Part shown: one piece after another, positions 31,124 through 39,698 of the stretch
Layout of the letters: each line of letters opens with the position of its first letter
How positions within the stretch are numbered: the stretch's first letter is position 1
Source: Planctellipticum sp942493135
GTDB taxonomy: Bacteria > Planctomycetota > Planctomycetia > Planctomycetales > Planctomycetaceae
Length of the DNA: 64,000 bases
NCBI GenBank assembly: GCA_942493135.1
Contig: OW818684.1
Span: forward strand, 1,054,001-1,118,000
Reading direction: 5' to 3'
Position numbers and translations under genes: made by a program
Notes under the pieces: generated by a model
Database searches by the model: none
The model's input: only the letters and a program-made list of their open reading frames with translations
Told to the model about the DNA's origin: nothing

Positions 31124-32073
31124 GCGGCGGAGCCTCCACAGCCGCACGCGACGGCGGGCTGGATCAGTTGCGTCAGGTTCATGGCCTGCAGGCGGGCCTT
31201 GCGGGCGGGGCCGCAGTCCGGGCAGTCGTAGAATTCTTCGACATCCCAGAGGTCGACGAAGACCCGGCCGCGCCGGCGGGCGAGACCTTCCGTCAGCACA
31301 CGTTCGAGGGATGCCAGTTTGGGTGGTGTAAACAGTCCCTGCCGTTGCAGCTCTTCCATCATGCCATTTCCCGCGCGCACCGGGACGATCGAGCAGACGC
31401 GGACACCCTGGTCGAAGGCGTGATCGAGCGAGCGAAGCGCCCACTCGACGGCGGCGTCCTCGTCGAGGAATGGCGGCTTTAAGAGTAGGAACGTCCGCAG
31501 TTCAATGTCGTTCGAGCTCAGGAATCTCGCGGCCCGGTCGAAGTCGTCGACGGTCATTCGCTTGTTGAGAGCCGGGAGGACTTCGGGGTGGATGGTTTCG
31601 AGCCCGAGGGCGATTTCGAGTTCGCCGTTGAGCCGGTCGCGGAACCGGAGGCAATCGTCGGTGCAAAGTTTCGGGTGGTTTTCGACGATGACCGTCCGAA
31701 AGTCGCGGGCCAGGTCGGCGATGGCGGGATGGTCATCGGGGGGGATCGCCCGGCGGTCGAAGAAGTTGCCGTTGTTGTAGAGCTTGATGTGCCGGGCGGG
31801 GGGCAGATGATCGAGTGCGTGGCGAATCTGGGCAGGGACAGCGCCGCGTGGCGTGTCCTCGACGGTCGTGTGCTTCCAGAGGTCGCACATCAGGCAGCGG
31901 AACGGGCACTCGCGGTTGGTGAGGAATAGCGTCGAGACCGGTTCGACGGTCCCGGCTGCGGAGTGCTCAAGCTCGGAGAGGAAAGCGTAGGGATGCCAGG
32001 AGTCGACGCGGGCGCGCTCGGGCCGGCGGGCGAGAATGTCGGCGTCGGTGAACTGGGGCGAGGCTGGGGGCAC
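31120..32073 (-). CDS. Radical SAM protein (317 aa from GTG at 32073)
   Basis: The [4Fe-4S] motif CPFRCLMC (CxxxCxxC) near residue 60 marks a radical SAM enzyme. LYNNGNFFD and LGLETIHPEVLPALNKRMT are typical of the Elp3/TIGR01210-type barrel. The C-terminus has further Cys pairs (CPDCG and CGCGG) that may hold a second metal centre. The frame opens at a GTG at 32115, but that extension is translated from a dispersed repeat (GATTCGTGTCATTCGTGGTT), so the GTG at 32073 (VPPASPQFTD) is preferred; neither has a strong Shine-Dalgarno. It is coupled to the flavoprotein gene by a 4-bp overlap. Confidence 0.85.
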   Translation of the reverse strand: MPPASPQFTDADILARRPERARVDSWHPYAFLSELEHSAAGTVEPVSTLFLTNRECPFRCLMCDLWKHTTVEDTPRGAVPAQIRHALDHLPPARHIKLYNNGNFFDRRAIPPDDHPAIADLARDFRTVIVENHPKLCTDDCLRFRDRLNGELEIALGLETIHPEVLPALNKRMTVDDFDRAARFLSSNDIELRTFLLLKPPFLDEDAAVEWALRSLDHAFDQGVRVCSIVPVRAGNGMMEELQRQGLFTPPKLASLERVLTEGLARRRGRVFVDLWDVEEFYDCPDCGPARKARLQAMNLTQLIQPAVACGCGGSAA

Positions 32074-32363
32074 GAAGACGGTCCGGAGGGAACCACGAAT
32101 GACACGAATCCGCACGAATCAAGAGGGAAAGAGGTTGAACCACGGAGGGCACGGAAGACACTGAGAAAGGACAAGAGATAGAGAGTCCGCATCTTTCGGC
32201 GGAAGAATTGATCTTTCGTTAGAGCGAGCACTACCAACATGAGACGGTTGCGGAGTTGGCTCCTGATCGCGTTTTACTCCTCTTCTCTCAGTGACCTCCG
32301 TGGTTCCGAGTTTTCGTCTTCATTCGCGTCCTTCGTGGGATTCGGGGTTCTCCTCCAAATTAA
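32074..32363. repeat. Spacer with inverted repeat family (CACGAATGACACGAAT / CCACGGAGG type)
   Basis: No gene is seen. The left part (32092-32170) carries CACGAATGACACGAAT, CCACGGAGGGCACGG and ACACTGAGAAAGG. The right part (~32285-32345) carries the reverse-oriented counterparts CTCAGTGACCTCCGTGG and ATTCGCGTCCTTCGTGGG. The two halves form an imperfect inverted pair of ~60 bp arms, like a small non-coding mobile element. Confidence 0.5.
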
Positions 32364-33695
32364 TTACAGCCCGAACGCTTCCAGCATGGCGCGGCGGTAG
32401 GCTCGTTCGTCCCGGGGGAAGAGGTCGTCGAAGAGCTGGCTTTCGACGGCGCCGCGCTGGAAGCGGCACTTTTCGAAGACCGGCATGTCGAGACCCGTGA
32501 TTGCCTTCACACCCCGGCGGACGATTTCGCCCTTGAGGGCGTAGAGCTTGCTGTGGTCCCAGTCGGTCAGTTCGATGAAGGGGATCCCCTCGGCGACGTC
32601 GATCACGTTCGGCAGCGCGTAGGGGCTGAGAGCCGTGAAGCCCATTGCGCGGGCGGGGGCGGAGGTCCGGACGTGCCCCCGGCTCTGGCCGCCGGAGTAG
32701 GTCAGCGAGTGTTTGACGGCGTCGACGCCCCAGCCTTCCTGGTAGAGCATCAGGTTGTTGAGGACGCTGCGGATGGTCAGCTCGGGGTTCTCTTCGATCG
32801 GATAGTCCTTGAGGTTTTCGTCGCCGCCATCACCGTCCAGGAGATATTTCCAATCGGGGTAGCGGGCCCGGATGTGCTTGCAGAGGGCGAGGGCCATCGT
32901 GGCGGACTGCACATCGAGGGGTTTGTAATCTTCGATCGTGCGGACGGCGGCCTTGTAGTCGAGCTCCATCCGGTTGACGTCGACCGGTTCCAGGAGCATG
33001 TCAAGCTGCAGTTGCTGGAGGAACTGCTGGGCCTGCTGGAGATCTTTCCCCTGCCCCTCCACCGACAGCGTGAAGGCTTTCAGTCGCGATGGAGAATCGC
33101 CCCGGGCGCGGAGCAGGTGATACGTCACCAGCAGGACCGAGCCACTGTCGACGCCGCCCGAGAAGAGGACGCCGACCGGCTCCTGGCGGTCGATCTGATC
33201 GAGCCAGGTATTGATCTCATTGGCCATCGCGGCGATGTAGGCTTGGCCGATCTGGTCGAGGTCGGTGCCCCAGCGGTTGCGCTCGGGGGCGAAGTATCGG
33301 CGGTAGATCGGGTTGGGGTCGGGGCAGCCGAGCAGGGCCAGCTCGGTGACGTAGTGTGCGGGGACCATGCGGGTGTAGGAGGGATGGAACTGGCCGCCGA
33401 GTCCTTCGCTGTTGAGGAAGGCGGCGATTTCGTCGATGCGTTCGGCGACGACGAGGCAGGGGCCTTCGGCCCGTTTGGCGAGGAAGTAGCGCATGGGCCG
33501 GCCGATCGAGCGGGCCATGCGGATCGACTTGCCGTCGCGGTGCAGCAGGGCGAACTGGCCGTCGATTTCGCGGACGCGCTCGGGGTCGCCGGTCGCCAGG
33601 CGGGCGAGAGCGTCGTCGACGGACATGTTGAGCAGAATATTGCCGGCAGGATCGAGCAGATTGACGACTCGTTCGACGTACGCGTGATGCTGCAT
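32364..33695 (-). CDS. Asparagine synthase-related protein (443 aa)
   Basis: The C-terminal two-thirds has the ATP-pyrophosphatase loop VGVLFSGGVDSGSV (near residue 175) and WKYLLDGDGGDENL, the hallmarks of asparagine synthetase-type amidating or cyclising enzymes. The N-terminal ~150 residues resemble a degenerate class II glutamine amidotransferase (IDGQFALLHRDGKS) but start MQHHAYVERV, so the catalytic Cys at position 2 is missing. Free ammonia or another nucleophile would be needed, as in beta-lactam synthetase or lasso-peptide cyclases. The ATG at 33695 is chosen over the Arg/Pro-rich upstream extension. It lies ~290 bp upstream of the radical SAM gene on the same strand. Confidence 0.87.
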   Translation of the reverse strand: MQHHAYVERVVNLLDPAGNILLNMSVDDALARLATGDPERVREIDGQFALLHRDGKSIRMARSIGRPMRYFLAKRAEGPCLVVAERIDEIAAFLNSEGLGGQFHPSYTRMVPAHYVTELALLGCPDPNPIYRRYFAPERNRWGTDLDQIGQAYIAAMANEINTWLDQIDRQEPVGVLFSGGVDSGSVLLVTYHLLRARGDSPSRLKAFTLSVEGQGKDLQQAQQFLQQLQLDMLLEPVDVNRMELDYKAAVRTIEDYKPLDVQSATMALALCKHIRARYPDWKYLLDGDGGDENLKDYPIEENPELTIRSVLNNLMLYQEGWGVDAVKHSLTYSGGQSRGHVRTSAPARAMGFTALSPYALPNVIDVAEGIPFIELTDWDHSKLYALKGEIVRRGVKAITGLDMPVFEKCRFQRGAVESQLFDDLFPRDERAYRRAMLEAFGL

Positions 33696-33869
33696 GATGA
33701 ACGCCCGGATGCGGGAAGAAGAATTGAACGCATTAACGATAGACGACTGCCGGCAAAGTCGCGAGGGAAGGCGGGCGGGGGGTTGCGGCGGACGCCCCGA
33801 ACGGCTGATGATACCGCGGTCCGCCTGCCGTTCCTGCCCCCCCTGCCCTGCCACCGGGAGACTTCACGG

Positions 33870-35543
33870 ATGCCGGTTTTCTGTCGCCGCTCGCTGACTG
33901 TTGTCATTACCACTCTGGCCGCAGTTGTCTGCGGAGTCGCTCAGGCTCAGCCGAAGACGCTGGTGGGGCATACCGATCCGCCGTATGCGGGCGTTTACAC
34001 GCCTGACGGCAAGCGATTGATCACGGCGGCGTTCGACAAGACGCTGCGGGTGTGGGATCTGGCGTCGCTGACGAGCCTCCGGACGATGCAGGGACACACG
34101 GGGCTGGTGCTGTGTCTGTCGCTGTCGAAGGACGGGACGCGGCTGGCGTCGGGCTCGCTGGACAACACGGTTCGCCTGTGGGATCTGCCGGTCAATACGC
34201 CCCTCACAACGCTCGCAGCTCAACCGGGCCTGGCATCCGCCGCGGTCAGCAGCGACGGGCAGTGGTGGGTGACGGGCGGGGCGGGGAATTCGGTCAAGAT
34301 CTGGAACGCGGCCGACCGGCAGCTCGTGCGCGAGATCGGCGGCCTGCCGTACCCGATCATCCGGGTGGCCCTGCGGGTGGACAAGCAGCAGATCGCAGTC
34401 GCGGATGCGGCCGGTTTTGTTCGATTGTTCAACGCGAACGACGGGACTCCACAGGGAGTGTTTGGCGTCAATGTGTCGGAAATCACCGGGCTGGTTGGTG
34501 CGCCGAACAACTCGTTCTGGCTGACTGCGGGGGCGGACGGACTGGTGAAGCGCTGGCCGAATCAGGCCGCCGCGGCGCGGGTGGGAGCCGGTCACGAAGG
34601 GGCGATTCTCGCCGTGAAGATCAGTCCGAACAATCAGTGGGTGGTGACGGGGGGACAGGACAAGACGGTGCGGGTGTGGAATTTCGGCGACGCGAAGCCG
34701 GTCCGGACGCTCGACGGACATGGCGGCGCGGTGGCGGCGGTGGCGTTCAATCACAACGACGCCGGTCGAGTGGCGACGGGGGGTGAAGACAAGATTGCCC
34801 GGTTGTTCAACATCAACGACGGGATGCTGATCAAGGCGTTTCCGGAGCAGGCGGCGGCGATCGCGGCGGTGGCGATCCATCCGAATAACCAGGAGCTGGC
34901 TGCGGCGGACGCCAGCGGGGCGATTCGCGTCTGGAAGATTGAGGATGGCACGGAGATTCGCGCGCTCGCCGGGCATCCGGGCGGGACGTGGTCGCTGGCC
35001 TATACCGCCGATGGCAGTCGTCTGGTCTCCGGCGGGCAGGACAAGACGGTCCGCGTTTGGAATTCTGCCGACGGGGCCGAGGCCCGCAAGTTCGAGCTGC
35101 CGGAGGTCGTGCGGGCGGTGGCGGTGTCGTGGGATCAGCAGCAGGTGGCCATTGGCTGCGATGACAAACTGGTGCGGACATTCAATGTGAATGAGGGGGC
35201 GGCCGTCGCCACGTTCGCCGGACATGGGGACAAGGTCTCCGGGCTCGAATACAGCCGGGACAATCAGCGGCTGGCTTCGTCGAGCAATGACGGGACCGTT
35301 CGCGTGTGGCATGCGGTGCAGAAGCGGCCGCTGCAGCATTTTACAGGGGGCGGCGGAGCGATTGGCGGCGTGAGCTTTGCGACTGACAATCAGACGCTGG
35401 CGTTTGCCGGGGCCGACAAGCTGCTGACGATCGACGCGGTAACGGTTCAGATGGTGCATCAGGCCGATGACAAGCGGGTGAATGCGCTGGCCGTGCATCC
35501 CAACAGCAGCGCATCTGACGGGGGGGGACGATGGGATCGTTAA
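33870..35543 (+). CDS. WD40-repeat protein, N-terminal part (frame broken at ~35.5 kb)
   Basis: A signal peptide (MPVFCRRSLTVVITTLAAVVCGVAQAQ) starts at the ATG at 33870. About nine WD40-type blades follow, each ending in patterns like DKTVRVWN or DNTVRLWDL. These form beta-propellers that act as protein-binding platforms. The frame ends at 35543 shortly after AVHPNSSAS. The next blade (HLTGGDDGIVKLWN) continues in the +1 frame, so this and the following feature were once one protein of ~910 residues. Without correction the protein lacks its last propeller. It is divergent from the asparagine-synthase-like gene. Confidence 0.85.
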   Translation: MPVFCRRSLTVVITTLAAVVCGVAQAQPKTLVGHTDPPYAGVYTPDGKRLITAAFDKTLRVWDLASLTSLRTMQGHTGLVLCLSLSKDGTRLASGSLDNTVRLWDLPVNTPLTTLAAQPGLASAAVSSDGQWWVTGGAGNSVKIWNAADRQLVREIGGLPYPIIRVALRVDKQQIAVADAAGFVRLFNANDGTPQGVFGVNVSEITGLVGAPNNSFWLTAGADGLVKRWPNQAAAARVGAGHEGAILAVKISPNNQWVVTGGQDKTVRVWNFGDAKPVRTLDGHGGAVAAVAFNHNDAGRVATGGEDKIARLFNINDGMLIKAFPEQAAAIAAVAIHPNNQELAAADASGAIRVWKIEDGTEIRALAGHPGGTWSLAYTADGSRLVSGGQDKTVRVWNSADGAEARKFELPEVVRAVAVSWDQQQVAIGCDDKLVRTFNVNEGAAVATFAGHGDKVSGLEYSRDNQRLASSSNDGTVRVWHAVQKRPLQHFTGGGGAIGGVSFATDNQTLAFAGADKLLTIDAVTVQMVHQADDKRVNALAVHPNSSASDGGGRWDR

Positions 35544-36606
35544 ACTCTGGAATACGGGCGGCGGGGAACCGCAGCGGCAATATCCGGGGCATCAGGGGCC
35601 GGTCCGGTCGGTGGCCTTCAGTCCGAATCAGCAGCAGGTGGCTTCGGGGGGGAGCGACAAGATGCTCATCGTCTGGAACATCAACGATGCGCGAATGCAG
35701 TACAAGATTCCGACGCCGGCCGAAGTCACTCAGACCGCGTTCAGTCCGGACAACAAGAAGCTGGTGATTGCGGGGAGCGATCACCTGATTCGCAGCTACG
35801 ATCCGACGCCTCCCAATCCCCTGCCCCCGATGCCTCCCGGCCAGGAGTCGGCCCAGACCACCGACGGGCATGCGGCGACGATCACCAGCCTGGCGTTTTC
35901 CAACGATAACAAGACTGTGGTCAGTGCAGCAGCGGATGGTTCGGTGAAGAGCTGGTCGATTTCTGCGGCCGGGGCGGTTCAGACGTTCCCGGGGCACGGT
36001 TCGCAGGTGTATGGCGTGGCGTTGCATCCGACGCTGCCGCTGCTGGTTTCGGTCTCGAACGACAAGACGGTCAAGTGGTGGGATCTGGAGAAGAACCAGA
36101 ACACGCGGACGTCGCCGCCGCAGGGAGGGGCGATCTACGCGGCGGTCTTCCGCCCGGACGGGCAGACGTTCGTCACGGCCGGGGCGGACAAGACGGTGCG
36201 GGTCTACAAGACCGACGACGGCACAGAAGTGAAACAGTTCGCCGGGGCGGGAGACGCGGTCTATACGGTGGCGGTCGATCCCGCTGGTCAGAACGTGGCG
36301 GCGGCGGGGCTGGATCGGAAGATTCAACTCTGGAATTACGAGTCCGGTCAGCTGACGAAGACGCTCAGCGGTCACAAGGATGACATTTACAAGGTCGAGT
36401 ACAACCCGGCGGGGACGCGGCTGCTGTCGGTCGGGTATGCGGGGAATCTGCTGGTCTGGGATCCCGCACAGGAACAGGCGTTGTATGCCAGCAAAGTCGC
36501 GCCGGTGGTCTATTCCGCAACGTGGTCGCCCAACGGGGAGCAGATTGCGGTGATGGCCAATGACGGCAAGGTTTATCTTGTCGACGTGCCTGCTGCCGCG
36601 CGTTGA
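35482..36606 (+). CDS. WD40-repeat protein, C-terminal part after frameshift (374 aa frame)
   Basis: This frame continues the repeats of the previous feature: HLTGGDDGIVKLWN, HQGPVRSVAFSPNQQQVASG, HGSQVYGVALHP and HKDDIYKVEYNP. The ATG at 35482 lies inside the preceding blade and gives non-WD residues first (MRWPCIPTAA), so it is unlikely to be a real start. The shift is one extra base or two missing bases between about 35500 and 35527. A run of eight G (35520-35527) is an obvious slip site, but the residues just before it already fit better in the second frame. Confidence 0.75.
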   Translation: MRWPCIPTAAHLTGGDDGIVKLWNTGGGEPQRQYPGHQGPVRSVAFSPNQQQVASGGSDKMLIVWNINDARMQYKIPTPAEVTQTAFSPDNKKLVIAGSDHLIRSYDPTPPNPLPPMPPGQESAQTTDGHAATITSLAFSNDNKTVVSAAADGSVKSWSISAAGAVQTFPGHGSQVYGVALHPTLPLLVSVSNDKTVKWWDLEKNQNTRTSPPQGGAIYAAVFRPDGQTFVTAGADKTVRVYKTDDGTEVKQFAGAGDAVYTVAVDPAGQNVAAAGLDRKIQLWNYESGQLTKTLSGHKDDIYKVEYNPAGTRLLSVGYAGNLLVWDPAQEQALYASKVAPVVYSATWSPNGEQIAVMANDGKVYLVDVPAAAR

Positions 36607-36615
36607 GCCGGGGAA

Positions 36616-38142
36616 TCAGTTCCCCCGGCGGCCGCGCTGGATGTCGCGCATCAGGTTGGTCATTTCGCCGTTGAGCGGCTGGCCGGAATCGCGGGCTTTC
36701 TGGTAGAGCCGCTCGGCTTCGCGCTGGTCTTTCTTCTGAAAGGCCACGTAGGCCAGGCCGGCGTAGCCGTGGGCGATCATCCAGGTGCGGTTGGTGCCGA
36801 TGTCGTTGACGAATTCCTGAAAGACCTGTTCGGCTTCGGGAATGCGGTCGTTCCGCAGGTCGATGATGGCCAGTCGCAGACGGGCGAGGTCGAGGGTGGC
36901 TGCGTGGCTGGCGGCGTCCTTGTGGTTCTTGACGGCGAGCCAGGCGTCGCGGTCGTCGCCGCGGGACATGGCTTCAAAGACCTGCTGCTGAATGCCGTCG
37001 TACTGCGGCACTCGCGACACGGCAGACGGCTCTGCGGGAGGCGTGGCCAGGGGATCGGGGGTTCGCATCAGCCAGCCGGCGCCGGCGGAGGCGCTGGCGG
37101 TCAGGAAGCAGGCCAGCGCGATCCAGCCGATCTGTCGCTTGAGGGGCCGGCGGTAGACCGAAGTCCTGCGCGACGGCGTGCTGGTGGAGAAGACGATGGT
37201 GGGTTCGCCCTCAGCGTCTTTGCCGAGCACCTGGCGTGTGATTTTCTTCAGTTCGTTCAGAACCGCCTGCGCGTCGACGGGGCGGTCTTCTTTTTTCTTG
37301 GCCATCAGGCGGCGGATGAGGTCGCAGAGCGACGGTGGCAGGTCGGGCCGCAGATCGTTGAGCGGCGGCGGGGTCTCGTTCATGTGCTGGACGGCGATGG
37401 AGAGCGCGGTTTCGCCCGTGAAGGGTGGGCGGCCGGAGAGCATGTGATAGGCCATCACGCCGTAGGAATAGAGATCGCTGCGGTGATCGACGGGTTTGCC
37501 GGCGACCTGCTCGGGGCTCATGTAGAGGGGGGTGCCCATCGTGATGCCGGCCTGGGTGAGGGCGACCCGTTCGCCCTGGAGCGTCAACTGGGCCAGGCCG
37601 AAGTCGGCGACTTTGGCTTCCCCTTTGCGAGTGAGCATGATGTTTTCGGGCTTGATGTCGCGGTGGACGATTCCGGACTGGCCGGCGACCTGCAGTGCGG
37701 CGGCGATCTGCTTGAGGATATGCAGCGTGAGGGGGACTTCGAGGGGGCCCTTCTTTTTCATGAAATCGCGCAAGTTGCGGCCCTGGACGTATTCCTGGGC
37801 GATGTATTCGATGCCGTCCGTCTGGCCAATCATGTAGACCTGGACGATGTTGGGATGGCTGAGTCCGCCGGCGGCGGCGGCCTCCTGGCGGAAGCGTTTG
37901 ACGTAGTTTTCGTCGGTGAGGAACTCGGGGCGGAGGACTTTGACCGCCACCTGCCGACGGAGGGAGGTCTGCTCGGCGAGGTAGACCTCGGCCATGCCTC
38001 CCTTTCCCAGCCGGCGGAGCATGCGGAATTCGCCGAGCTGGCGATCGGTCAGATCCAGCGACGGGGCGTTCTCGCCGCCGCCCGGCAGGGTGACGTTGGG
38101 AACGGAGGTCTTGCGACCGGGGCCGGGTTTCGAATCCGCCAT
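36616..38142 (-). CDS. Serine/threonine protein kinase with membrane anchor (508 aa)
   Basis: A Hanks-type kinase: glycine loop LGKGGMAEVYLAE, VAVKVL with the catalytic Lys, HRDIKPEN near residue 160, VADFGLA, and GTPLYMSPEQ. The kinase domain (~residues 35-300) is followed by one membrane segment (IGWIALACFLTASASAGAGW, ~335-355). A C-terminal helical region of ~140 residues resembles TPR units (GLAYVAFQKKDQREAERLYQKA). The usual layout is an inner-membrane receptor kinase with the sensor outside. Convergent with the WD40 gene (10 bp between stops). The start MADSKPGPG at 38142 is preferred over MCNSMADS 12 bases upstream. Confidence 0.93.
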   Translation of the reverse strand: MADSKPGPGRKTSVPNVTLPGGGENAPSLDLTDRQLGEFRMLRRLGKGGMAEVYLAEQTSLRRQVAVKVLRPEFLTDENYVKRFRQEAAAAGGLSHPNIVQVYMIGQTDGIEYIAQEYVQGRNLRDFMKKKGPLEVPLTLHILKQIAAALQVAGQSGIVHRDIKPENIMLTRKGEAKVADFGLAQLTLQGERVALTQAGITMGTPLYMSPEQVAGKPVDHRSDLYSYGVMAYHMLSGRPPFTGETALSIAVQHMNETPPPLNDLRPDLPPSLCDLIRRLMAKKKEDRPVDAQAVLNELKKITRQVLGKDAEGEPTIVFSTSTPSRRTSVYRRPLKRQIGWIALACFLTASASAGAGWLMRTPDPLATPPAEPSAVSRVPQYDGIQQQVFEAMSRGDDRDAWLAVKNHKDAASHAATLDLARLRLAIIDLRNDRIPEAEQVFQEFVNDIGTNRTWMIAHGYAGLAYVAFQKKDQREAERLYQKARDSGQPLNGEMTNLMRDIQRGRRGN

Positions 38143-38525
38143 GGAATTGCACACTCCGCAGAAAACCGCTGAGGTCGGCGGATTGAACCGAAGCGACCGT
38201 CCAGATTGATCTTAGCTCACGGGGGGCAGGCCGCCAAGCGGCCTGAACAAAACGGAAGGATCGCGGCCGTCAGAATCGCTGCCGGCGGCTCCCCGGTCTT
38301 CGAGTTACCTCGCGACGAGACGCAAGGTGTCACTGAAATGGAGCGCAGGAACAGTGACGCCTGGTCGTTTTCCAGATTTTCCGCACTCATCACTCGCCAC
38401 CGACCACTCGCGACCTCTTCAACCGCTCTCGGCGAACCGGCGGGCAACGGGTATACCTCCGCACCGATTTCGCGTTGCCCGGAAACGGATCGTCTGTATA
38501 CACTTTCTGGTGCGGAGAGCAGATT
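38143..38525. other. Divergent spacer between kinase and DUF5131 genes
   Basis: No gene is convincing in this 383-bp stretch. Around 38386-38420 there is a degenerate heptad run (CACTCGC CACCGAC CACTCGC GACC). Promoters for both flanking genes should lie here, but I cannot place them with confidence. Confidence 0.35.
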
Positions 38526-39263
38526 ATGGCACAGAATTCCTCCATCGAATGGACTGAGGCGACCTGGAACCCGGTGACCGGATGCACCAAGGTCAGCCCC
38601 GGCTGCAAGTTCTGCTACGCCGAACGGATGGCGAAGCGGTTGAAGGCGATGGGCCAGCCGCGGTATGCGGACGGCTTCCGGCTGACGCTGCAGCCGGATG
38701 TGGTGGAGGCTCCGTTGCGCTGGCGCTCGCCGCGGACGATTTTCGTCAACTCGATGAGCGACCTGTTTCATAAGGACGTGCCGCTGGACTACATCCAGCA
38801 GGTCTTCGCGACGATGGAGCAGGCCGACTGGCACACGTTCCAGGTCCTCACCAAGCGGGCGGATCGGCTGGAGGAACTCGCGGGCGAACTTCCCTGGCCC
38901 AAGAACGTCTGGATGGGGGTCAGCGTCGAGAACGCGGATTACACGTGGCGGATTGAGCATCTGCAGCGGGTGCCGGCCCAAGTCCGGTTCCTTTCGGTGG
39001 AGCCGCTGCTGGGCCCTATCCCCGAGCTGCCGCTGAAGGGGATTCACTGGGTGATCGTTGGCGGCGAATCGGGCCCCGGGGCGCGGCCGATGGACCCGGC
39101 GTGGGTGACGGATCTTCGCGATCAGTGCGTGGCGGCGAGGGTGCCGTTTTTCTTCAAGCAGTGGGGCGGGGTGAATAAGAGCCGGACGGGGCGGGAGCTG
39201 GAGGGGCGAGTGTGGGATGGGATGCCGGGTGAGGTTCGATGCAAGACGGTGATTTCCGTCTGA
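38526..39263 (+). CDS. DUF5131 (phage Gp37/Gp68) family protein (245 aa)
   Basis: The start MAQNSSIEWTEATWNPVTGC and the Cys arrangement C20-x6-C27-xx-C30 (KFCYAERM) identify the Gp37/Gp68 family, distantly related to radical SAM proteins. FVNSMSDLFHKDVP, FQVLTKRADRL, WMGVSVEN and FLSVEPLLGP are also diagnostic, and FFFKQWGG is the family's C-terminal signature. The biochemical role is not established. Homologs occur in phages and often beside a three-Cys-motif partner gene (tcmP), which I do not find here. The ATG at 38526 is the family start. Confidence 0.9.
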   Translation: MAQNSSIEWTEATWNPVTGCTKVSPGCKFCYAERMAKRLKAMGQPRYADGFRLTLQPDVVEAPLRWRSPRTIFVNSMSDLFHKDVPLDYIQQVFATMEQADWHTFQVLTKRADRLEELAGELPWPKNVWMGVSVENADYTWRIEHLQRVPAQVRFLSVEPLLGPIPELPLKGIHWVIVGGESGPGARPMDPAWVTDLRDQCVAARVPFFFKQWGGVNKSRTGRELEGRVWDGMPGEVRCKTVISV

Positions 39264-39371
39264 GTTCTCGAATGGCTCGCTTTGGGCTGTTAAGACAGGT
39301 GGACCGCTTGCGGTAACACCGGGAAGCGACGGCAGTCAAAGTCGAACCGTCCCGTCAAACGTGAGTCAGTT

Positions 39372-39575
39372 ATGTCTGGCGGAACTCCATTGTTCTGGCT
39401 GATTGTCGTGACCGTGAGCATTGCGAGCCTTGCAGTTTTGCTCGGGATGGAAGGACTCTGTCACTTCGGAACGCCGCTCGGGCTGATTATTCTCCAGCGA
39501 ATCGCGCTGATCGGAATCGCAGCACGAGCGGTGGGGGTAACTTGCTGCCGGTTTGGTGGAAGGTTTCGCGGGTAA
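39372..39575 (+). CDS. Possible small membrane protein (67 aa)
   Basis: The frame has two hydrophobic stretches (LFWLIVVTVSIASLAVLLG and LGLIILQRIALIGIAARAVGV) and a basic Gly/Arg end. No family is recognised, and the Shine-Dalgarno is weak. G+C is lower than in neighbours. It could be a real two-span membrane peptide or a chance frame. Confidence 0.35.
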   Translation: MSGGTPLFWLIVVTVSIASLAVLLGMEGLCHFGTPLGLIILQRIALIGIAARAVGVTCCRFGGRFRG

Positions 39576-39676
39576 TGAATTCCTCGGTTCTCGGTTCGAT
39601 TCTTTGATTCTATGGGATGATCGGCGAAGACCACCGGCCATTGGCAGGTGGCTAAGATAGGATGAGGAGGCAAATC

Positions 39677-39698
39677 GGCCGGGCGCGCCCGGCCCTAC
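39677..39698. repeat. GTAGGG-headed perfect palindrome overlapping an aminotransferase stop codon
   Basis: The minus strand reads GTAGGGCCGGGCGCGCCCGG (then CC), a perfect 18-bp palindrome after the head. The TAG stop of the aminotransferase gene (39695-39697) is the TAG of the GTAGGG head. The stem lies right after the stop and could also terminate transcription. The same element occurs inside a coding frame at 27791-27812. Confidence 0.75.
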
